From Mycolicibacterium tusciae JS617 (GTDB lineage Bacteria; Actinomycetota; Actinomycetes; Mycobacteriales; Mycobacteriaceae): DNA of 64,000 nt. Both the position numbers and the translations under genes were made by a program. Where the stretch lies: positions 434,001 to 498,000 of the forward strand of contig NZ_KI912270.1 of NCBI RefSeq assembly GCF_000243415.2. Reading direction: 5' to 3'. The notes under the pieces are model-generated. The model worked only from the letters and a program-made list of their open reading frames with translations. It did not search any database and was not told the origin of the DNA. Positions 45,611-54,660 of this stretch are shown here, one piece after another. How positions within the stretch are numbered: the first letter of the stretch is position 1; the number at the start of each line of letters is the position of its first letter.

Positions 45611-45640
45611 CATACCTGGTGGGTCCATACCTGGTGGGCC
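45611..45640. repeat. 15-base tandem repeat, two copies
   Basis: CCATACCTGGTGGGT then CCATACCTGGTGGGC, flanked by GGG and CCC so that the whole also forms an imperfect GGGCCC dyad. It lies just right of the IS1380 end, in what was the region downstream of the LuxR-type gene. Confidence 0.7.
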
Positions 45641-45645
45641 CACAA

Positions 45646-45664
45646 ATAGGGAAACACCCTATTC
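45646..45664. terminator. Hairpin downstream of LuxR-type gene
   Basis: AATAGGG-AAACA-CCCTATT: seven-base perfect stem with a five-base loop, without a U run on the + strand (CCCCAG follows). It may be the transcription end of the LuxR-type gene before the IS arrived, or a bidirectional terminator/regulatory hairpin. Confidence 0.45.
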
Positions 45665-45731
45665 CCCAGCGCCCGTCCTACGAATTAGCGTCAAGACGCC
45701 CGCACTGAACGTGGCTTTTCCAGGAGGATAT

Positions 45732-45977
45732 GTGCGCGTCGATCAAGCTCCGCCCACGGTCTGGATGAATACCGCTCTGGTCACGACGGCAACCAGCCAA
45801 CCAGCACTGCGCACCGGGTTCGCTGTCCTCGGCCTGGTCTCGCTGCTCGATCTACCCAGAGCCGAGCGGGCCGACCGAGTTCTGGCGTTGAGCGGTGCGG
45901 CGGCCGCGGGATGGTTCCTGGTCCGGGGTTCAATGTCGCCGGCGCCTAGATCACTCAGGGCAGGGCGCCGGGGCTGA
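45732..45977 (+). CDS. Small hypothetical protein
   Basis: 81 residues from GTG 45732, which follows CCAGGAGGATAT, a very good ribosome site. The middle is hydrophobic ([34 protein letters not shown]) with two possible membrane segments and a basic end. The 3' end overlaps phoH2 on the other strand by 23 bases. No family recognised; could be spurious, but the ribosome site and composition favour a real gene. Confidence 0.5.
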   Translation: MRVDQAPPTVWMNTALVTTATSQPALRTGFAVLGLVSLLDLPRAERADRVLALSGAAAAGWFLVRGSMSPAPRSLRAGRRG

Positions 45978-47268
45978 ACTCCTCGAGCATCTCGGTCACC
46001 AGCGCCGCGATCGGAGAGCGCTCACTGCGCAGCAGGGTGATGTGTGCGAACAACGGGTGGCCCTTGAGCTTCTCGATGACCGCCGCGACGCCGTCGTGAC
46101 GACCCACCCGCAAATTGTCCCGCTGGGCGACGTCATGGGTGAGCACCACCCTCGATCCCGCGCCCAACCGCGACAGCACGGTAAGCAGCACATTGCGTTC
46201 CAGCGACTGCGCCTCGTCGACGATGACGAACGAGTCGTGCAGCGAGCGCCCCCGAATGTGTGTCAGCGGTAGCACTTCGAGCATGCCCCGGGACAGCACC
46301 TCCTCGAGAACCGCGGGGCTGGCCAGCCCCTCAAGAGTGTCGAAGACCGCCTGCGCCCAGGGGCCCATCTTCTCGCTCTCGCTGCCGGGCAGGTATCCGA
46401 GATCTTGTCCGCCGACCGCGTACAGCGGTCTGAACACCACGACCTTGCGCTGGGTGCGGCGCTCGAGCACAGCCTCGAGGCCTGCGCACAACGCAAGCGC
46501 GGACTTGCCGGTGCCCGCCTTGCCGCCGAGCGAGACGATGCCGACCGACTCGTCGAGCAGCAGGTCCAGCGCGACGCGTTGTTCGGCGGAGCGGCCGCGC
46601 AGGCCGAACACCTCGCGGTCACCGCGAACCAGCTGCACTCGCTTCTCAGCGTTCACTCGGCCCAGGGCATGCGAGCTGCCTCCGAGTAGCCGGATTCCGG
46701 TGTGGCACGGAAGATTACGAGCCGCCTCCATGTCGATCTCGCCTTCGGCGAACAGCGCGTCGATCTCGTCGACCGATACCTCCAGCTCGTCCATGCCCGT
46801 CCAGCCGGACGTGACGACGTCCTGGGCGTGATACTCGTCGGCGGTCAAGCCGACCGCGCCCGCCTTCACCCGCAGCGGAATGTCCTTGCTCACCAAAGTG
46901 ACCAGCTTGCCCTCTGCGGACAGGTTGGCCGCGACGGTCAGGATGCGCGCATCGTTGCTCTCAGTGCGGAACCCCGCGGGCAGCACAGCCGGGTCACTGT
47001 GGTTGAGCTCGACATGCAGCGTTCCACCTTGCGTCCCAACGGGTATCGGCTGATCCAGCCGCCCGTGTTCGAGCCGCAGATCGTCGAACATCCGCAGTGC
47101 CTGCCGCGCGAACCAGCCAAGCTCATGATGATGCCGCTTGGCTTCCAGTTCGCTGATGACCACCAACGGGACCACCACTTCATGCTCAGCAAACCGGGTG
47201 CATGCCCACGGATCGGACAGCAGCACGGAGGTGTCGAGCACATAGGTCCGCAAGGGCGAATCAGTCAC
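45955..47268 (-). CDS. phoH2: PhoH2: PIN-domain RNase fused to PhoH ATPase/helicase
   Basis: 437 residues. N-terminal PIN domain (about 1-140) with acidic residues in [39 protein letters not shown] and [12 protein letters not shown]-terminal PhoH domain with Walker [42 protein letters not shown] and Walker [13 protein letters not shown]. The characterised mycobacterial protein is a sequence-specific RNA helicase/RNase. GTG 47268 has GAGGAGC upstream. A 46-codon ORF overlaps the start and fits the described PhoAT antitoxin position. Confidence 0.95.
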   Translation of the reverse strand: MTDSPLRTYVLDTSVLLSDPWACTRFAEHEVVVPLVVISELEAKRHHHELGWFARQALRMFDDLRLEHGRLDQPIPVGTQGGTLHVELNHSDPAVLPAGFRTESNDARILTVAANLSAEGKLVTLVSKDIPLRVKAGAVGLTADEYHAQDVVTSGWTGMDELEVSVDEIDALFAEGEIDMEAARNLPCHTGIRLLGGSSHALGRVNAEKRVQLVRGDREVFGLRGRSAEQRVALDLLLDESVGIVSLGGKAGTGKSALALCAGLEAVLERRTQRKVVVFRPLYAVGGQDLGYLPGSESEKMGPWAQAVFDTLEGLASPAVLEEVLSRGMLEVLPLTHIRGRSLHDSFVIVDEAQSLERNVLLTVLSRLGAGSRVVLTHDVAQRDNLRVGRHDGVAAVIEKLKGHPLFAHITLLRSERSPIAALVTEMLEEFSPGALP

Positions 47269-47401
47269 GTGGCGCTCCTCGAGTTCGCATGGCCCCACAC
47301 GAACTTTCGGTGGCGGACACTGCGGTATCGGGACCGGGGCCGGTCCTCTCGTGATCAAAACGATCGGTACCGCCCGGACAGCAGAGCATGTCGCTAGCCA
47401 T
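47261..47401 (-). CDS. Candidate PhoAT small protein overlapping phoH2
   Basis: 46-codon ORF beginning ATGGCTAGCGACATG at 47401 and ending TGA at 47261-47263, so it overlaps the first codons of phoH2 by eight bases in another frame. Sequence begins [16 protein letters not shown] and has three cysteines. Position matches PhoAT, the small partner reported upstream of mycobacterial phoH2, but I cannot compare sequence and the ribosome site is weak (GGGAG, 13 bases away). Confidence 0.45.
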   Translation of the reverse strand: MASDMLCCPGGTDRFDHERTGPGPDTAVSATESSCGAMRTRGAPRD

Positions 47402-47461
47402 CGAAAACGACGCTACTCCCGTCGCGGCATCTGCGCCGCGCAGGCGCGCCGTGGCTAACGG

Positions 47462-48298
47462 TTAGCGCTGGATGAACTGCTGGAGTTCAGGCTCATCTGC
47501 GAGACCCCACGCGGTGATGCGGTCGGCGATTACCTGGCGCAGCTGCTCGGGTCCGAAGATGCCCGCGTCCGCCATGTGCGCAATCTTGTCGGCGTAGGCG
47601 TCGATGTCGCCACCGACGACGCCGAGTTCTGCAGCGCGGCGCGCGATCGCGGTGATCGTCTCGTCGCGGTTGGACGTCAGCAGATGGGCGACGAGGTTGG
47701 CGAAGAACTCTTCGTGGCGCTCCTCGTCCCTGGCGATGCGGCCGACGAGAGCCGCGAGCGTGGGCAGGGAAAGCTGCGTGATCTGCGCTTCGAGGTTGCG
47801 GCAGAAGACCGCATGCTCGCGCTCGAAGAACGCCATGAACGCCAGCCGCTCGATCTGGCTGTAGGTGTCGGCTCGATAGCCCTTCATCACGTGCTCGACG
47901 CGGACGTCCTCGTTCGCGGCCGGGTCGATCTCACGCGTGACGACCAGATAGTTGCGCAGCACGATCGCGTGCAGATGCTCCTCGGCGGTCCAACGGCCGA
48001 GCCAGCGGCCGAACTTCTCTTCGAGGATGAAGCTGAAGACGAGCTCGCGGTGGTAGCCGGCGAGGTTGTCCTTGACGATGAGCAGGATCTCCAGCGCATC
48101 GGTGACCACCTTGGGCAGCGTCACCTGGGACGGATCCCAGTCCTTTCCGCCGAGGAAGGCGAAGTTCTCGCCCTGCTCGAACGGCACGTAGTCGTGGGCG
48201 TACCACAGGTCTTCCGAGTCGATGTGACGACGCAGCTCCCGCTGCACGACCGGCTCGAGTTCGAGGATCAGCGCATTAGCGACAGGTCTCTGTGCCAT
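47462..48298 (-). CDS. desA2: Acyl-ACP desaturase DesA2
   Basis: 278-residue ferritin-like acyl-[ACP] desaturase. Diiron ligand motifs: WTAEEHLHAIVLR and IARDEERHEEFFANL; the N terminus MAQRPVANALILELEPVVQ and DLWYAHDYVPFEQGENF are typical of mycobacterial DesA2. It introduces a double bond into ACP-bound chains, likely for mycolate precursors. ATG 48298. Neighbours glyA and phoH2 are as in M. tuberculosis. Confidence 0.95.
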   Translation of the reverse strand: MAQRPVANALILELEPVVQRELRRHIDSEDLWYAHDYVPFEQGENFAFLGGKDWDPSQVTLPKVVTDALEILLIVKDNLAGYHRELVFSFILEEKFGRWLGRWTAEEHLHAIVLRNYLVVTREIDPAANEDVRVEHVMKGYRADTYSQIERLAFMAFFEREHAVFCRNLEAQITQLSLPTLAALVGRIARDEERHEEFFANLVAHLLTSNRDETITAIARRAAELGVVGGDIDAYADKIAHMADAGIFGPEQLRQVIADRITAWGLADEPELQQFIQR

Positions 48299-48351
48299 GA
48301 AAGTAACTGTAACCCGAATTCACAGGTTTCCAAAAATCGCGGAGGGCGTGT

Positions 48352-49800
48352 CTACAACGTCAGCCCCGGGTACAGCGGGTTCGCCGCGAGCAGTTCGGAG
48401 GCGGCGGCGTGCACGCGATCGGCGGTGCCGTCGGCCAGCTTGTACTTGGCCTTCGAGCTTCCCTCGGGTTGCGTGTTGGACAGCACCTCGACCACCAACT
48501 CGGCGACCCGGTCGAAGTCGTCGGCCCCGAATCCACGGGTGGTCAACGCCGGTGTACCCAGCCGGACGCCGCTGGTATACCAGGCGCCGTTCGGATCGGC
48601 TGGAATCGCATTGCGGTTGGTCACGATCCCCGAGTCCAGCAGCGCCGACTCCGCCTGTCGCCCGGTCAGCCCGAACGACGTCACGTCGAGCAGGACGAGG
48701 TGGTTGTCGGTGCCGCCGGTGACCAGCCCCGCGTCGCGCTTGGTGAACCCGTCGGCCAGCGCCTGCGCGTTGTCGGCGATGGACTGCGCGTACGCCTGAA
48801 ACGACGGTTGACGGGCCTCGGCCAGCGCGACGGCCTTGGCGGCCATCACATGCGACAGCGGACCGCCGAGCACCATCGGACAACCCTTGTCGACCGCGGG
48901 TGCGTACTCCTCGGTGGCCAGAATCAGCCCGCCGCGCGGTCCGCGCAGCGATTTGTGCGTCGTCGTCGTGGTGATGTGCGCGTGCGGCACGGGGTCCTCG
49001 TCGCCGGTGAACACCTTGCCCGCGACCAGCCCCGCGAAGTGCGCCATGTCGACCATCAGCGTGGCCCCGACCTCGTCAGCGATCTCGCGCATCTTGGCGA
49101 AGTTGACCCGGCGCGGATAGGCCGAGTAGCCGGCGACGAGCACCAGCGGCTTGAACTCCCGGGCGAGCGCGGCGACCGCGGCGTAGTCGATGAAGCCTGT
49201 CTCGGGGTTGGTGCCGTACTGGCGCTGGTGGAACATCTTGCCGGAGATGTTGGGCCGGAAGCCGTGGGTCAGGTGGCCGCCGGTGTCCAGCGACATGCCC
49301 AGCAGACGCTGATTCCCCAGCTTGTTCCGCAGCGTCTCCCAGTCGACCTCGGAGAGGTCGTTGACGTGCTTGGCACCCAGCTCCGCCAGTCCAGGACCTT
49401 CTATGCGGGTGGCCAGGATGGCCCAGTAGGCCACCAGGTTGGCGTCGATGCCGGAGTGCGGTTGGGCGTACGCGTAGGGCGCGCCGAACAGTTCGCGTGC
49501 GTGCTCGGCGGCCAGCGCCTCGACGGTGTCGACGTTCTGGCAGGCGGCGTAGAACCTGTGCCCGACGGTGCCCTCGGCGTACTTGTCGGAGAACCAGGTG
49601 CCCATGGTGAGCAGCACCGCGGGCGAGGCGTAGTTCTCGCTGGCGATCAGCTTGAGTGAATCCCGTTGATCGGCAAGCTCTTTGCGGGTGGCATCGGCGA
49701 TGCGCGGCTCGACGGACTCGATCACCCGCAGCGCGGCACGGTAGGCCTCGCTGGCGGTGTCGGCGTACTCGGCGCCCAGACCAGTGGACTCAGCAGTCAT
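48352..49800 (-). CDS. glyA: Serine hydroxymethyltransferase, long form
   Basis: 482 residues. PLP-dependent interconversion of serine and glycine with tetrahydrofolate. PLP lysine in [62 protein letters not shown] and [16 protein letters not shown] are family motifs. It is ~55 residues longer than M. tuberculosis GlyA1 (426), with an inserted segment [19 protein letters not shown] and a longer N terminus; this is the second actinobacterial type known from Streptomyces. ATG 49800; a 61-bp tandem repeat occupies its upstream region. Confidence 0.95.
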   Translation of the reverse strand: MTAESTGLGAEYADTASEAYRAALRVIESVEPRIADATRKELADQRDSLKLIASENYASPAVLLTMGTWFSDKYAEGTVGHRFYAACQNVDTVEALAAEHARELFGAPYAYAQPHSGIDANLVAYWAILATRIEGPGLAELGAKHVNDLSEVDWETLRNKLGNQRLLGMSLDTGGHLTHGFRPNISGKMFHQRQYGTNPETGFIDYAAVAALAREFKPLVLVAGYSAYPRRVNFAKMREIADEVGATLMVDMAHFAGLVAGKVFTGDEDPVPHAHITTTTTHKSLRGPRGGLILATEEYAPAVDKGCPMVLGGPLSHVMAAKAVALAEARQPSFQAYAQSIADNAQALADGFTKRDAGLVTGGTDNHLVLLDVTSFGLTGRQAESALLDSGIVTNRNAIPADPNGAWYTSGVRLGTPALTTRGFGADDFDRVAELVVEVLSNTQPEGSSKAKYKLADGTADRVHAAASELLAANPLYPGLTL

Positions 49801-49809
49801 GCAGCTCAG

Positions 49810-50065
49810 CCTAGTCGGGCGCCGATCTAGCGGCGACGGAGGAGCCGCGTTGAGAAGCGCGACGATCCAACCTAGTCGGGCGCCGATCTAGCGGCGACGG
49901 AGGAGCCGCGTTGAGAAGCGCGACGATCCAACCTAGTCGGGCGCCGATCTAGCGGCGACGGAGGAGCCGCGTTGAGAAGCGCGACGATCCAACCTAGTCG
50001 GGCGCCGATCTAGCGGCGACGGAGGAGCCGCGTTGAGAAGCGCGACGATCCAACCTAGTCGGGCG
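49810..50065. repeat. 61-bp tandem repeat (VNTR), four full copies plus 12 bases
   Basis: Unit begins CCTAGTCGGGCGCCGATCTA; copies start at 49810, 49871, 49932 and 49993 and are identical base for base, with a partial fifth copy at 50054-50065. Each unit contains the dyad CGCCG-ATCTAG-CGGCG. The unit length is not a multiple of three, so it is not a protein repeat. It lies between the DUF885 gene and glyA, both on the minus strand, i.e. in the glyA 5' region. No spacers, so not CRISPR. Confidence 0.97.
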
Positions 50066-50070
50066 AGTTT

Positions 50071-51282
50071 TCAGGCGGTCCGCAGCGTCGACGGGATCAG
50101 CGGCTCGTCGAGTAACCGCCCGAACCGCTGCGTCAGGGACACTTCGGACGGTCGAGCCTCCAGCCAGCCCCGAAGCAGGCGGTAACCCTCGACGTAGGTG
50201 CTGGTGTAGGCCCGCCACAGCGGCGAGGACAGAAACCGCAGCATCTGGCGGGCCCGCTCGTCGTCGACCAACAGCCAGCGCTTGAGGAATTCGACGACGT
50301 CGTCGACGTCGCGATGCTCGTCGTGCAGCATCAGCGCGGCGTCCTGGCGCACATCGGCCAGGGTGGCGGACGCTTCGGACACCGCCTGCGCGCGTTCGCC
50401 GTCGAAACCCAGGCCCAGATCGGCGTAGATCTCGCGGGCCCAGGCACCCCAGTCCGGCCCGATCGCCGCGTAGAGCGCCAGGTCGGCCAGACCCTCGGCC
50501 ATCAGGCATTGCGGGGTGTTGACCAGGAAGATCGTCTGTTCATCCTGCCCTTTATCGGCGACCAGCCCGGCCTCCTTCCGGCAGTGCTCGGTGTGGTGAC
50601 CCGGATAGGACTCGTGGGCCACCAGCCGCGGCAGATTGGACATCTGCTGCTTGAGGTCGGCGTTCACGGCCACTGTCGAGGTGTAGTTGCCCAGGTAGTA
50701 GTTGAACCCCGACCACGGCTTGTCGGTCACCACCTCGTAGGTGATCGATTCGGCGTCCGGCAGCGGGTATTCGGCGCGGACCCGGTCGCGCAGTGCGCTC
50801 GAGAACGCGTGGATGCTTTCCTCCAGGCGGTCGGGCGGCACCTCCTCGCCGGCGCGGTAGGCCATCATCCGCTCGGCGAGTGAGCCGCTGCCGCCCAGCG
50901 CCGCATCGAGCTTCGCGTGCGCCTGCCGATATTGCTCGGGGTCGCCCTTGGCGATGCGTACGTCGAAATATGCCTCGACCTCGTCGACAAAACCGACATT
51001 CTCCCCGGCGAATTTGCGGCCCGCGCAGGCCAGCGCGCGCAGGTGGGCGCTGATGAACTCGGCACGGCTGTGCTCCAGCTCAGTGCCCGTGTTCAGCTCG
51101 GCCAGCAGCCGCTCGGCCTGGCGTGCCAGGTCCGCGGGCTCCGGTGACGGCTCGGCGGCGACGATGCGGCGCAGTTCGGGGTCTCCGGTGAAGGAGTCGA
51201 CGTAACCGTCCTCGACCCGGTTGAAGCGCAACCCGAGCAGCAGATAGTCACGGACTATCGGAATTGAGGTGCTGGCGTTCAT
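50071..51282 (-). CDS. DUF885 family protein (putative metallopeptidase)
   Basis: 403 residues. DUF885 hallmark [12 protein letters not shown] (about residue 220-231) is the zinc-binding HExxH-like helix, followed by [20 protein letters not shown] with a third ligand region. Other blocks: [18 protein letters not shown] and [23 protein letters not shown]. Predicted soluble. ATG 51282 is 30 bases from the divergent coaA start; the frame beyond it is coaA shadow. Substrate unknown. Confidence 0.87.
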   Translation of the reverse strand: MNASTSIPIVRDYLLLGLRFNRVEDGYVDSFTGDPELRRIVAAEPSPEPADLARQAERLLAELNTGTELEHSRAEFISAHLRALACAGRKFAGENVGFVDEVEAYFDVRIAKGDPEQYRQAHAKLDAALGGSGSLAERMMAYRAGEEVPPDRLEESIHAFSSALRDRVRAEYPLPDAESITYEVVTDKPWSGFNYYLGNYTSTVAVNADLKQQMSNLPRLVAHESYPGHHTEHCRKEAGLVADKGQDEQTIFLVNTPQCLMAEGLADLALYAAIGPDWGAWAREIYADLGLGFDGERAQAVSEASATLADVRQDAALMLHDEHRDVDDVVEFLKRWLLVDDERARQMLRFLSSPLWRAYTSTYVEGYRLLRGWLEARPSEVSLTQRFGRLLDEPLIPSTLRTA

Positions 51283-51312
51283 GTGTCCAAAGCTAACTGC
51301 AAGACTGGGCGT

Positions 51313-52251
51313 ATGCCGCGGCTGAGCGAGCCGAGCCCCTACGTGGAGTTCGACCGGACCGAGTGGCGTTCGTTGCGCATGTCGACCCCGTTGAAGTTGA
51401 CCGAGGACGAGCTGCAACGGCTGCGCGGCCTCGGTGAGAAGCTCGACCTGCTTGAGGTCGAAGAGGTCTACCTGCCGTTGGCCCGGCTGATTCACCTACA
51501 GGTCGCCGCCCGGCAGGCGTTGTTCGCGACGACCGCGCAGTTCCTCGGCGAGCCCCAGCAGAATCCGGACCGTCCGGTGCCGTTCATCATCGGCGTGGCG
51601 GGCAGCGTCGCGGTCGGTAAGTCGACCACCGCGCGTGTGCTGCAAGCATTGTTGGCGCGTTGGGAGCACCATCCCCGCGTCGACCTGGTCACCACGGACG
51701 GCTTCCTTTACCCGAATGACGAGTTGTCGCGGCGGAACCTGATGCATCGCAAGGGTTTTCCCGAGAGCTACGACCGTCGCGGGTTGATGCGGTTCGTCAC
51801 CACGGTGAAGTCCGGCGCCGATGTGACGTGCGCGCCGGTGTATTCGCACCTGCTCTACGACATCGTGCCCGGCGAGAAGCAGATGATCCGGCATCCGGAC
51901 ATCCTGATCCTCGAGGGCCTCAATGTGCTGCAAACCGGTCCGGCCCTGATGGTTTCGGATCTTTTCGATTTCTCGGTGTATGTCGATGCCCGTATCGAGG
52001 ACATCGAGCAGTGGTACATCTCCCGGTTCCTGTCGATGCGGGCCGGCGCGTTCGCCGATCCGGCCTCACACTTCCACCACTATTCGACCCTGACCGACGA
52101 TCAGGCCGTGTTCGCCGCTCGCGACATCTGGCATTCGATCAACCGGCCCAACCTGATCGAGAACATTCTGCCGACACGGCCTCGCGCCACACTGGTGCTG
52201 CGCAAGGACGCCGATCACGCGATCAACCGTCTGCGCCTGCGCAAGCTGTGA
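51313..52251 (+). CDS. coaA: Pantothenate kinase, type I
   Basis: 312-residue CoaA, first step of coenzyme A synthesis. ATP-binding [71 protein letters not shown] and [21 protein letters not shown] are diagnostic and near-identical to M. tuberculosis CoaA. ATG 51313 gives [15 protein letters not shown], matching the known N terminus. Confidence 0.97.
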   Translation: MPRLSEPSPYVEFDRTEWRSLRMSTPLKLTEDELQRLRGLGEKLDLLEVEEVYLPLARLIHLQVAARQALFATTAQFLGEPQQNPDRPVPFIIGVAGSVAVGKSTTARVLQALLARWEHHPRVDLVTTDGFLYPNDELSRRNLMHRKGFPESYDRRGLMRFVTTVKSGADVTCAPVYSHLLYDIVPGEKQMIRHPDILILEGLNVLQTGPALMVSDLFDFSVYVDARIEDIEQWYISRFLSMRAGAFADPASHFHHYSTLTDDQAVFAARDIWHSINRPNLIENILPTRPRATLVLRKDADHAINRLRLRKL

Positions 52252-52269
52252 GGTTTCCCGCACGAGAAA

Positions 52270-52680
52270 CTACCTGTTGATGCGGCGCACGCCCTGGTAT
52301 TGCAGCTCGGCCATGACCAGGGTGTAGACGCCGGTCGCCAGCGTGAGCACCACACCGGTGGTGGTCAACGGGAAGACACCGGCAAGCACGAAGACGATGG
52401 ATGCCACGGTGTATAACGCGTTGCCCGCGGCGATCACGATGCCTGCCTGTTTCACCGATGGCCTGGCAGCGATGACGAAAACACCCATCGCGAAGGCGAT
52501 GAAGAACGCGCTCATCGCGTATTCGAAGACTTTGGAGGTGCCCGAGATTTCGGCCAGCCAGCCGGCCAGCGAGATACCTGCGACGCCCATCAGCGCGCTA
52601 CACGTCGCGTCGGCGCGAAGCGCAAAGCGCAGGAACGAATCTTTGGCGACCCCGAGCTTTGGAGTGCTTACTGCGGTCAT
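52270..52680 (-). CDS. Four-helix membrane protein, tandem paralogue B
   Basis: 136 residues, four membrane helices (LMGVAGISLAGWLAEI; YAMSAFFIAFAMGVFVIA; GIVIAAGNALYTVASIVFVLAG; TGVVLTLATGVYTLVMAEL) and a basic end YQGVRRINR. ATG 52680 has AAAGGAAAATTC upstream. It is paralogous to the next gene upstream (FLRFALRADATC against LLRFALRADATL, and YQGVRRI against YLGVRRL). Function unknown. Confidence 0.8.
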   Translation of the reverse strand: MTAVSTPKLGVAKDSFLRFALRADATCSALMGVAGISLAGWLAEISGTSKVFEYAMSAFFIAFAMGVFVIAARPSVKQAGIVIAAGNALYTVASIVFVLAGVFPLTTTGVVLTLATGVYTLVMAELQYQGVRRINR

Positions 52681-52769
52681 GAATTTTCCTTTCTGGTGGG
52701 TGAAGGGACCGTTCCGGAGCCGACGACGCAACCTCTTACGGCGGCGGCTCCGGACCAGTCATGTGGAGG

Positions 52770-53177
52770 TCACGCCAGTCGACGCACCCCGAGGTACTGC
52801 ACGTAGGCGAAGGCCAACGTGACGGCGGTGAACGCGGTGGTCGCGACGACCCCGAGTTCGGTCAGCGGCAACCAGCCCGCGACGAGCACGACGGCCACGA
52901 CGATCGCGAAGGCGATGTTTCCGGCCAGCACGCCGACGCCCACCCGACGGACGTCGGGCACCCCGGCGAGCAGGTACAGCGTCGCGCCGTAGGCGACGAG
53001 TGCCGCGCCGGAAATCCATTCGGAGGTGGGCGACAGCCCCGACAGCTTCGACAGCGGATCGGCGGCCATGGCGATCAGCAGACCGAGACCGGCGCACAGG
53101 GTCGCGTCGGCGCGGAGAGCGAACCGCAACAGCGAGTCATGACTTTCCCGGACGGGCCGGGTGGTGATGGCGGTCAT
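52770..53177 (-). CDS. Four-helix membrane protein, tandem paralogue A
   Basis: 135 residues, ATG 53177. Same plan as its neighbour: SLLRFALRADATLCAGLGLLIAM, four hydrophobic segments, PDVRRVGVGVLAGNIAFAIVV and end YLGVRRLA. The two genes lie 89 bases apart on one strand and look like a tandem duplication that has diverged. Function unknown. Confidence 0.8.
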   Translation of the reverse strand: MTAITTRPVRESHDSLLRFALRADATLCAGLGLLIAMAADPLSKLSGLSPTSEWISGAALVAYGATLYLLAGVPDVRRVGVGVLAGNIAFAIVVAVVLVAGWLPLTELGVVATTAFTAVTLAFAYVQYLGVRRLA

Positions 53178-53260
53178 GGCATTGATGTTGCGCAGAACCC
53201 ACTGCCAGATCGACGCCAGACGCTGCCAGCTGCTGCCAACCGCAGGTCAACAGGGTGAGG

Positions 53261-54613
53261 CTAGTCTTGCGCAGCCACCAGATTTCCGCGCAGATCGGCG
53301 GCGATCAAGCGGGCCGCCGAGTTCTGCCAGTTGTGCAGCGACCGCTGCGGCACCTCGGTGACGAACCACTGCCAGGCCTGGCGCGCGACGGGGTCCAGCC
53401 CGGCCGCAGTCGCGTTCTGGGCGTACGCGCGGACACCGACGACGTAGGGAAAATACAGCGAGTTGTAGTAGCGCCATTGTTCGGTCGTGCCGAACTCGCC
53501 GCCGTCGCGCGGCTTGAGGCGGGCGATGCGATCGGCGAGCAGTGCCTTGAGTTCGTTGGCGCGTTCCAGCGGCTGATCGGGAGCGCCGCGCGCGGCGAGT
53601 CGCTCGTCGATGGTCGGCAGCGCCGTGAGCGGGCTGGCCACGAGCTTGGACAGGTCGCCGTAGTGGCCGAGAGCGCGACGGGTAAGCCGGACGAAGGTGT
53701 CCTCGTCGACGGCATCGAGCGGATTGGCCGATCGCAACGGCAGCGCGGCACCGGTGCTTCGCAGCGCGGCACGGTCGGCCCGCAGCCCCGGATAGCGGGA
53801 GAATGCCAGCCGATCCAACACGCCTGCCAGCGGATCAGCCAGCACGTTGACCGAGATCGCGATGGCCAGGCTGGTGAACAGCAGCACCGTGAGCGCGGTC
53901 TGCGGGCCCGTGACCGCCAGCCCGATCAGCGCCTGCCCACCGAACAACACCACCACGACGCCCGTCGCGACGAACGAGCGCAGCATGTCGGCGCGCAGAG
54001 CCTGCCCCTCCTCGAAGGCATCCCACATGGCGACCGCGACACCCAGGAGTACGACGTCGAATCCCGTCGATGCCAATGCCAGCCAGCTCGGGACCAGTCC
54101 GAGCGGTATGACGATGATCGCGTTGCCGAGCGCGAAGAACAGCGTCGCGACGATGACGTACCCCACCACCGGTCTGGGTTGCCACGGCCCGAAGACCGCC
54201 CGGAGCATCGCGCCGAGAGAGGACAGCGAAATGACGGCGAACATCACCCAGTGGCCCAGCCGCACTGGGCCGTCGACATTTCCCGCCATCGCTGCGCCGA
54301 CGAGCGCACCCGCCGCGACGCAGGCCACGGCAACCAATTCGGTTGCCCTGCTTCGCCAGGTATCTCGCGGGCGGGACAATTCGAGAAGCACCGCGAACCA
54401 TGCGATGCCCGGCACGGTGACGAGATAGACCTCGATGCTGCTCAGCACGTCCGACCCGCTCTGCGTGCGAACGGCGTCCAGTGCCACCACCGTCGCGAAG
54501 CTCGTCAGGCCGATCGCGGCTAGCACCAGAACGGGCTTGCGTGGATCACGGGCCAGCAGATAGAGACCCAGCCACCAGCTGAGCGAGAAGACGAGCGCTG
54601 ACAGCGCAGCCAT
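53261..54613 (-). CDS. Multi-pass membrane protein with soluble C-terminal domain
   Basis: 450 residues, ATG 54613. About eight membrane helices in the first 270 residues (ALSALVFSLSWWLGLYLLA to ALTVLLFTSLAIAISVNVLADPLAG), followed by a ~180-residue cytosolic domain (LDRLAFSRYPGLRADRAAL, TFVRLTRRALGHYGDLSKLVASPLTALPTIDERL, WFVTEVPQRSLHNWQNSAARLIA). The layout recalls sensory 7-TM proteins without a kinase. No family assigned. The start lies 18 bases from the third dispersed repeat. Confidence 0.75.
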   Translation of the reverse strand: MAALSALVFSLSWWLGLYLLARDPRKPVLVLAAIGLTSFATVVALDAVRTQSGSDVLSSIEVYLVTVPGIAWFAVLLELSRPRDTWRSRATELVAVACVAAGALVGAAMAGNVDGPVRLGHWVMFAVISLSSLGAMLRAVFGPWQPRPVVGYVIVATLFFALGNAIIVIPLGLVPSWLALASTGFDVVLLGVAVAMWDAFEEGQALRADMLRSFVATGVVVVLFGGQALIGLAVTGPQTALTVLLFTSLAIAISVNVLADPLAGVLDRLAFSRYPGLRADRAALRSTGAALPLRSANPLDAVDEDTFVRLTRRALGHYGDLSKLVASPLTALPTIDERLAARGAPDQPLERANELKALLADRIARLKPRDGGEFGTTEQWRYYNSLYFPYVVGVRAYAQNATAAGLDPVARQAWQWFVTEVPQRSLHNWQNSAARLIAADLRGNLVAAQD

Positions 54614-54630
54614 AGCTTCAGTGTGGCAGG

Positions 54631-54658
54631 GATGAGCGCGTGCGCGAAGACCAGATGG
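54631..54658 (+). repeat. Dispersed short repeat, copy 3
   Basis: GATGAGCGCGTGCGCGAAGA followed by CCAGATGG. Same core as at 34911 and 41019. It fills most of the gap between the membrane protein gene and the Z-prenyl synthase. Confidence 0.65.
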
Positions 54659-54660
54659 CC

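Noticed and set aside
48409..49659. 416-codon open frame on the + strand opposite glyA
   Set aside because: Composition is Arg/Gly/Val-rich, as expected of a high-GC antisense shadow; glyA on the other strand has full family motifs.
49810..50065. Possible CRISPR array
   Set aside because: The 61-base units are contiguous and identical with no variable spacers and no cas genes nearby.
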